Assembly (NCBI GenBank): GCA_030386875.1
Contig: CM059560.1
Coordinates: forward strand, 47,534,757-47,598,756
Length of the DNA stretch: 64,000 nucleotides
Direction of reading: 5' to 3'
DNA from: Morinoia aosen
Taxonomy: Eukaryota > Arthropoda > Malacostraca > Amphipoda > Talitridae
A model generated the notes under the pieces. That model did not search any database, was not told the DNA's origin, and saw nothing but the letters and a program-made list of their open reading frames with translations. The position numbers and the translations under genes are program-made. Positions 26,301 through 35,300 of the stretch are shown piece by piece (position 1 is the stretch's first letter; each line of letters starts with the position of its first letter).

Positions 26301-29300
26301 ATTTGGCAAAATCTCAAAGGCTGAGACACAGGGTCCCACACGATTTGTCAGAAATCAACAGGCAACATACGGGCGCCCTGTTGTGTTTCACTGCGTTCTC
26401 ATGAACTTCAGACCCTTTTCTAGACCGAATCATAACTGGTGACGAGAAGTGAATCCTTTACAACAATGTTAAGCGCAAAAGACAGCGTCTAAGTTGTTGT
26501 TCAAAGCCAATTCCACAGCCGAGAAGTGGACTGCACCCTAAGAAAATTCTTTTGAGTGGATGCTGGGATTTGAAGGGAATTGTTTATTATGAATTAATGG
26601 GTGACAATCAAAAAATAACATCTGAAGTTTACTGTCAGAAGCTAACTCATTCAAAAGCAGTTTTACAGGAAAAACGGTCATGTTTGATCAACCCAAAAGA
26701 AGTGATTCTGCACCATGACAATGGCAGACCCCCCCCCCCCCCCCCTCCAAGCGCAACCAAAAGTCTTGTTGAAGTATTTTGCTGGGAAGTCATGCATCAC
26801 CAACCATATTCTCCAGATCTTGCTCCAACCAATTTTCACCTTTTCAGGGGCTTACAGAATCATTTAATGGAAGAAAGGCTTACTACAAGAGAAGAGGTCG
26901 AAATGAAACTAGTTTCTCTTTGTGCGACCAAACCATCTAAATTTTATGAAGAAGGAATCAAAAAGCTTACCGGAAAATGGGAGGACGTAATTAATGAAAA
27001 TGGTGCCTATATTGAAGACTAAATAAATGCATTTTTGAGAGGATTTTCACTTCATTTCATATCTAAAAAAATGGACAGAACTTCTGCTACAACCTGATAG
27101 AAGACAGAACTTTAATAAGATGTAGCATCACCATGCTCCTCTGACAACATCCTGGAGGTAACTGAACTGAACCGTGAGTCGCCATGACTGCCAAAAGGAA
27201 CTTAATTCTCATTTAAAAGATTACATTTTGTTCTAAAAGACAATTTTATAGCATAATTCTTTCAGTATTTGGACATAAATTAATGTCATGGGATTAGATT
27301 AGATTAGTTGTTAGTTTTAGCCTCCCTCCCCAGCAACAAATGCGATCAAAGAGAGGAAGGAGGAAGGCCCCATTTAGTATGGAGTTGAATGAAATGCGGA
27401 ATCTACGCAGAAAGGGCATAGAAACAGTAAATTGTGAAAGAAGATTATGAAACAAGACCAAAGTTGAAGAAGAAAGTAGTAGGTGCTGAGAAACAGGACA
27501 GCAGTGAACCAAAAAAAGGTGGTCCTTAACATAAAAAAAATATTTTATTTCAACAAAAAAAAGACTACCTAACTTTCAGCTTAGGCCCTGACATTCCCCC
27601 CTGGGAGTGCTCATTCCTATAGATACAATAATTGTATTCCCTGAGGGGTAATGTCATGAGAAAGAGAAAAACTTTCAGCTTTACAAAGAGGTAAGCTTTT
27701 CTACAAAAAAAACATTCATAGTTACAGTAAATTGTTATTGTTCCCCTCACACCGAAACGGACAGAATAAACTCCAGTCTTTTCAAAGGAAGATATTATTG
27801 CTGGATATAAATGAACTGCAGAGAAGTTCCTTTGACATCTTCACCGAAGGATTGTAATGTACTGATGTTAAATTGAGGATTTAATGATGTATTGCAATAT
27901 GATACATTCAAAATTGTGATCCAAGGAACGTGATGTGAAAGAGTTGATATATAAATCCAGTTTTTCCCTTAAATTGCACATAAAATCCCATTTTTGTTTA
28001 CATTGAAGAGCGTAGTGTGAGAATATTCATCTCTGAATAAGATTTTGAAGGTTATATCACTTGGTTCTTCACTGCTTATATTTTCTATTCACATTTGTGA
28101 GGTATAGTTAAATGATGCATGAATTTGAGTGAAGTGCTATTATTAAACTTAGGGCAAGGACGTTTAAATGCCTAATATATGACGAAGGATAAGTTTGTTC
28201 TTCGAAGGTAACGCTATGGGGTATATCCAAAGAAAATCATCATAAGACATGAATGTTGAATATTATAGAGAGAAATAGCCACTTGAGGTTATTGTTTAAA
28301 AAACTCGAGCAGGAAACTGAATTCAATCTTAGAAAAGTTTACAATCCTTGATTATTCACTGATCATTAAAAATGTAATGCCTAAAATTTATGAAATGGCA
28401 TTGAAGAAAAGTAAAATTTAAACATTGAAATGGCCCAAATGAACCTTCCATCATAGAGCAATTCGATATCCTTCAGATCAAACTGAATGAGAAAAAATGA
28501 ACTATTTACAGAGTCATCTCCAAAAATTTTGGAACATTTCTCTATTTTGGTTCCCCCATTCCTGAAATTACATCCCGCCATAAAGGAATATTTCACATAA
28601 ACTGCGGAAAATTGCTAATGCTGGGAGAAATAAATTTTAAATAATCTTAATACACTTTATACCCCTGTACATTACTTTTAATTTTCAAAGAATTATTCCA
28701 CTTCACAATTTTTTACTACCCAGGGGTAAATTTTACTACTTTTTACTACTTTTTTACTACTTCTCAAATTTTACTACTTTTTACTACTTTTTACTACTTT
28801 ACTACCTAGTAGACACCCTGAATATGTATATTTTCACTACTACACTACTTAGGCGACTCATTACCACTTGATCGTCTTTTGATACTCACTAAATGATCAG
28901 TTCTTTCATTACTGTTCAGTTTTGTGATTTTAAAATTACCTGCGATATCCTGTAAGGTGTGAGGCTGAAAGTGCAAGCTAGCTGTTCAAAGCACATCATC
29001 CGAGGGTCAAATTTTTAAAAATAAATTTCTTGACCATGAATGATCATGAAAGAGATACCACAGAGCACTCAAATAGCGGCCTCAGTTGTTTATTACGAAT
29101 TAATTACAAAATTGAATGTACCAAATTCTGCAGACAACAGTAACGAAGTCAAAACCTCTTTGGGTGGAGCCTGATGGTTACACCTAACTCTCGCGGCATT
29201 TATTGCAGCAATAAAACTGAGAAAGACAAGTCAATTGTCATGCTTTCCTAAATTCTTCCAAACAAGTTTGTATGGATAGTTTCTTAAATAATCAGGAAGC

Positions 29301-32300
29301 TCATTATTCATTATCTTCACTGATTTTAGGCCATGAGAAGGTTGCACAATTAGATGCCCTATTTGTGTGGAGTAAATAGAGAAGTAAGGAATACCTAGCC
29401 AAGACTCGCCGGACATTCACTATAATGAATGAACAGAAACGACATAGTTTTGTAGACACTCAAACAAGATACTATTGTACTTGAACAACCAATTTTTGCA
29501 GTATCGGAATATCTAGCGTCCATCAAAGTACGTACTAACTAACTTACATCTTTGATGGAAACCAGCTTGTCCACATCGTCTTCAAGCTCCTGCATTGTTT
29601 TGATCTTTATTTTGCTGGAGATGATTGTAGGCAAAGCTGCCTCTATGTCCGCCTGCGCAGGCGCGTTGAGCTGAGCAAAGAAGGCTGTCCTAAGGAGAGA
29701 TTTCAAAGACTCCTCACAGGGCAACAAGGCAGTCTTGAGTCTGCAACAAAAACAAGCATTCAATCTTTGATGTGAACAATAAAGCAAAACGAGAGCAATA
29801 CATTTCAGGATTTAAAATAAATTTGACTATAAATTAAAACATTTACATATATTAATAAATTGATAAGAACAGAAAGGTCGTCAACGAAGTCAAAAATGAA
29901 CAGTCAAAGACAACAAACTTGACCACAATTAGTACACAATACATTTGTGTAGTCTAGAAAATAAGACTGAAAAATGAAAAGTTTGCTTCAAACCCAAACC
30001 TAGAGACGCAAGTGAGTTCATAATTAATTGCAAAGTTGACGAGAATACATGAAGAAGATGGCGGGAAGCTGATTCAAATAAACAATACGCACTCTTCAGG
30101 GTCAGTGATGCTGCTTCTTTCAGCCAGCCTCATCCGGATGAAGGAGAACAAGATTTCCTCGCAGCCTGTGAGGTTTTCCAGAGGTTCCCAGGTGTCATCA
30201 TCTGATTTGTAGCCTCTCCAGCGCACCTGGTAGAGGCACTTGCCCTACAAATCAAAATGATTTAGTGTTAGAGTTGTTGTATTTGAAGTGGAAGCGTGTT
30301 GGAAATAGGGCAACACCGATTTTTTTTAAATTACACTTGCCACTCGGTAACTTTTACCATGTGAAGAAAGTGCTTTCTAAACATGCAGAATTTGTTCACA
30401 GCATATACTCGATTAACATTAAAACATTTATTCACTTTTCTATGACGTGAAATAACAATGAAATCAAGGAAATAAATTAAAAAACAATTAAATAATAAAC
30501 GAAACTGTACACAACGAGAATGAGTGTTTTATAAAAAAGAGAACAAACAACGTAGAAAAAGAAAAGTTTTTCCTCCTCACGAGAAATAAAATTTCAATAT
30601 TTTTTTTGTCTAAGATGCATAACCTCTGCATTCAACTTTATCCTATTATTATTCAAAAATACCTAGGTAAAACACAGAGGATTGGATTACATAAGTTAGT
30701 TTGAGCTTCCCTAACTGCAAAAAAGGTGTTCCAAGGAGAGGAAGACACTATTTAATATGGCGTTAAGGTAGCGGGAGATTTATGCACAAATGTGTCTCCC
30801 CTAAAATGCCCTGAACATAGAAACAAGAAGTTAGGAAGTATGTTTATGAAACAATTTAGAATTTGGAATATAAAAATAGTAGCGAAAGGTGTTGAAAAAA
30901 GTCAACAAAAGTGAGCCAAACAAAACGAGAGGAAGGAGGAAGACACCATTTAGTATGGAGTTGAGGGAACGCGTAATCTATGCACGAGGTGCACAGAAAC
31001 AGTAAGCTAAGAAAGATCATGAAATAAGAAAAAGTTGAAGAAGAAAGTACTAGGTGCTAAAAAACAGGAAAGCAGTGAACCGAAAAAAGATGGTCTATAA
31101 CAAAACAAGAATCTATTCGATTTCAACAAAAAGAAAGCAGACCTAGCCTTTAGCTCAGGCCCTCACTTAGTCCCCCTGGTAGCGCTAATTCCCATAGCTA
31201 CAACAGTTGTATCCCACTGAGGGGACCGAACCCATCATATGTAATAATAGGAAATGTGTTACAGCACGTCAAAAGTCACCCTTACAGGTATGGAAATTCA
31301 GTACATGAAAATTCTCATACACATGATTTCCAGCACGAGTTCCATTAACTGTAAATTAAACAATTTTTTTTTCATTTACTTATCAGTCGCCATGTATTTA
31401 TCCGATTTCAAAATTTGTGTTCAGTGGGAAACGCGGGAAGAGACATTGTTGTGGTGACGCTACGGTACGATGTAAACAAGACACGAACGGATACCGTATC
31501 TGTCAACCTATTTTATTTCAACACAAGAAAGGTCTACCAAACTTATCTCAGAACCCCACATACTCTCTGGGAACTCTCACATATAATAGGTCTTAAAAGT
31601 TTCAAGCATAAGCTAATTAAATCTTTAATCTTTACTATGAGTGTGAGCTCTACCAAAGCAACTTGTTCAAGAAAAATAATACAAATGTAAATTTCCTATT
31701 TATGTAATGTACACAAATGGGTTGGACAAAATAAAGGAAACGCCTCGAAAAATTAACACAATATAATTCAATATGGTGTAGGTCTATTTTTTGCAGGTCC
31801 AGACAAACAGTTTTTGAGGAAACTGAGTTCTGTAGGTGTTCATTGAGCTCTGCAGTGATTTTAGGAGCCGTGGTCTGGCGATCCTCACGAACAACTCACT
31901 TTCGAGTCTGACGGTCTCTCTCAAGACTACTTCACTTTTCGGCCGGACCCGTGCTTTGCTGAGGACGTTTTTCTTTCTCTTTCAAAGGCAGTTATTAAAT
32001 TAACACTGGGCAGTTTCTGTTACACTAGCGCCTCCTATACGAGCACCAACAATTTGGCCTCTTTGAACGTCTGAGATGTCTGCTATTTTTATTGTAACTA
32101 ACCTAACCTACGCTTTCACAAAATAATGTAAAAGACAGTCATTTTAAATAGCCATATCAAATTGTAAAAATAATGAAGAAAAACATTGAAATATGCCACT
32201 TTTTGAATGCTTAAAACACGTTCAAAGCTTACAATGCGAAAATGTTAAGTGTTTCCATAATTTTGTCCCACTACTTTGCAAATAGCAAATTAGCCAACAA

Positions 32301-35300
32301 TGAAAGCTAAGCAATCTGCAAGCCCAATTTCTACCACACTTCTACACTACAAAAAAAAAAAAAGGTTTGGAACGTAATGAGGCTTGCCTTTATTCTGTCG
32401 TAATCAAGGATTTTTTCAACTTCATACTCTTCTTTCTCGCCTTCATTGCTGGGTTCCTTGCTGCTTTCATCATCGCTGCCTTTCTCATTTTTACAATTCT
32501 CATTAAAGTGGTCGATAAGGCTCCTCCTGATCTTCTTGGGACGCGAAAAGCCTGAAGCCCACCCAGTGCAGCGGCGCTTTCGTTTCCGCGATGAGCTCAC
32601 AGAATTTGTTATGAGTCCATGATTTGAAATAGTGGACTGCAAAAACAAAAACAAATCTATGGTGAAATGAATGATCTTCCATGACGAGCCCCATAACTGT
32701 GAATTACGTGTTTATAAGCCAAATGCAAAACTGATTGAAAATCTGTAGTAAAATAATTGACCATAAACTGTGATGGTAATTAAAATTAGTGAATGTGAAT
32801 AAAATAAGAGTATTTGCAGTATCATAACAGTGATTCTTTGAAAACGAGAAGAATAGAAGTAAACAAACTAGATGCTACATTTTTTGCTCATCTCTTCTCA
32901 TAAGGTAACGTTTTGAAATAGCACTAAAAGAATGAAATTGTTAATTGTACACAGAGCAATCCTCGTAAATCTTAGTAACTACACAAACAAACTTATTTAA
33001 TAAACAGAACAGAACACATGACACAAATGCTAATATCCAAATATAAAGCTCAAATAAACAGAAGAATACAAGATATATGAAATGAACATAAATTCACGAT
33101 GCAAGCATAATGAAAATTCGGTGGTCTTTCTCGTCAACAAAAAAAAAGAAAAAAAAATTCAGCATTTTAAACATCCACTATGGGCAAATCCAAAAAAAGG
33201 ATATTCTTTTGCTCCCATCAATACTCTAACCTGAAATAGTTGAAGGAATGTTATGTCTATGAACTACTTAACGTGTTTGTTGTCATTTTTCGTTTTCCAA
33301 CGACAATTTTAGGGTATTCTATACACTTTACACGAGTCTCTCATGAAACGGTTGCCTTTTCCTAATTTCTCATATCATCAACTCCAATTGAAATACTCAA
33401 ATAAATATTAACCATATGGAAGGATTTAATAGCTAGAATGGTTTTGAAGTTTGAAAATTAAAATACATTAATTACATACAAATCAATAACATTTCCATTC
33501 AATCATGTCACACAGCCTTCTTTTGCCCGTTTTTTAATATCCTTCTTAGCATCATTATTTAAAAATCAAAAACTTTATATGATGAAATGAAATAAACTCG
33601 TCTCAATTCGAATTAAAATAAGAAAAATCAATAAAAAAGAAGCCCGTTTAAGAAATCCTGCATGAAAAGCATGCAGCAGAAAAAACGTACAACAATTTAT
33701 TGAAAGTTTACTCCCAACCACCACGTCCGTATTATTCATGCAAAAACATGCTTTGGAATAAAAAGAGGATTGGAATGGACATGAAATGCATGTAAAGAAG
33801 CCACAAATAAAGCATTAGACAGTTCAGCAAGAAAGCAAACCTTTGATGAGTGCCCGCTACAGTTGGAGTCGTTGAGGCCAACATCGCTCCTGGCGTCTGA
33901 CGGCGGAGGTGTGATGGTAACCGACGGAGTGCGCACTGTTGTCTTGCTCTCATTTTTGTCAACACAATCTAGGAACAAAATTATTCATGGCAAACAAAAA
34001 CATACTGTATAAAATTTTCAGAACATCAGAGCTAAGCTGCGTGTCAAGCCCAAGCACAGTACCAGTCGCCAAAATGAAACATTAAAGGAGTATCACTCGA
34101 CAATCTACAGCTATGTAGAGTTGATGAGCCTTTTTCAAGAGCACACAACTTTTGATGTTCAGTTATTACTGATATAACTCAACATTAACATCAATGTACA
34201 CTTCAAGTAACTCGCGTGATTGAATTTAAACTTTTATCTTTGATGACCTTTAAATTTTGAGGCCCCTTAATTTTTACAAGTAAAATAATACTTCAATATC
34301 AATTGTGGAAAGTAAACCAACTCTCAATCTGATTATTTATTTTTTCAACAAAATTTTCATGAAACTAACCTTGACATTTTTTACTTATTAGTTGCACTAT
34401 TTGCTCGGTACTACCTCATGTCAACTTATTTCATTAAAAAAACAAGCATGCGGAAAACATCTTGACAATTATTCCTGTGATTGCTTTCCTCATTTTTGTT
34501 GAATTGGCTACCATAATTTTTATTTTGATGTTATGAAAGATAAAAGTGAATCACTGAACGTCTGGAATACACCTGAAGAACATTCCCTTATCACTCAACT
34601 AAAAATAAATAAGAACAACCTTAGCTACCCTTAACTTTGAAAGTGCAGGTGCTTACAGTTGCTTTCATTGTACATACCTGATAAATTAATTTTTAAGTCT
34701 TCCTCTTTTTCAGAGAAATGCTGCTAAATTACTGAACATTTGAAATGAAAAACATTTTACAATTCATTTAGTCTAAAACACCTTCAACTACTAGTAGAGA
34801 CTTTACTTTATTGTACTTTCTGTTAAAATTTAAATTTTCCATTCACCATTTGTCAAATTGATTAAATAAGTTGATTTAAGCCTTCCTAACCACAATAAAG
34901 GTGTTCCAAAGAGAGGATGGAACACCTTTATTGAACACCTCTAACACAACATCAATGCACTAAGTGTTCCTTGTGTACAAGGTATGTAAAAAATTTATAT
35001 ACATCTAATATTTCTACACAGACCCACCCACTTACAAGAAACATGGGCAAGCCCACATCAAGCACAATTCAATTCATAATTTTTTCAAAATATAAATAAT
35101 CTATTTAAAAACAAAATTAGCAAAATTTGAACACACCTGTTGCCTTGGATGAATTGAGAAGCTTTCCCAGCTTATCAAAGCCACTTTCAATCTGGGAACA
35201 AGAAAAAACTATAAATACATAAATAAATAAAAAAGAGTTGATGAGCCTGCCACTGAGGCAGGCACTGGATGACTCATGTAGTAGTCATGGGTATCACTCA

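Larger units (their letters stand above)
24827..29547 (-). other. SUV39H intron with mariner
   Basis: About 4.7 kb holding (TTTTTACTAC)n tracts at 25178-25215 and 28700-28805, the mariner element (25813-27097), an intact family A copy (27291-27648) and a dispersed repeat at 27659-28600 that recurs near 43.7-46.4 kb. 28810-29547 shows nothing recognised. Confidence 0.7.
30245..32387 (-). other. SUV39H intron with non-canonical GC-AG ends
   Basis: The donor reads aaag/gcaagc on the minus strand and the acceptor tttgtag; a GT donor in the right phase is not available, and the GC site matches the AG/GCAAG consensus of GC-AG introns. It contains two family A copies (30695-30925 and 30926-31225), a family A fragment (31505-31575) and a Tc1-like remnant (31718-32274). 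Confidence 0.85.

Noticed and set aside
25528..28815. A large hAT element bounded by ctagtagacacc motifs
   Set aside because: Only the right motif fits a hAT end; the left one is in the same orientation and no target duplication is seen.
29231..29416. 61-codon minus-strand frame in a SUV39H intron with ordinary amino-acid composition
   Set aside because: No recognisable motif, not needed for the in-phase splicing of neighbouring exons; length expected by chance.
31254..31690. Plus-strand frames of 67 and 91 codons
   Set aside because: Overlap a retroposon family A fragment and lie antisense in a SUV39H intron; no motif.
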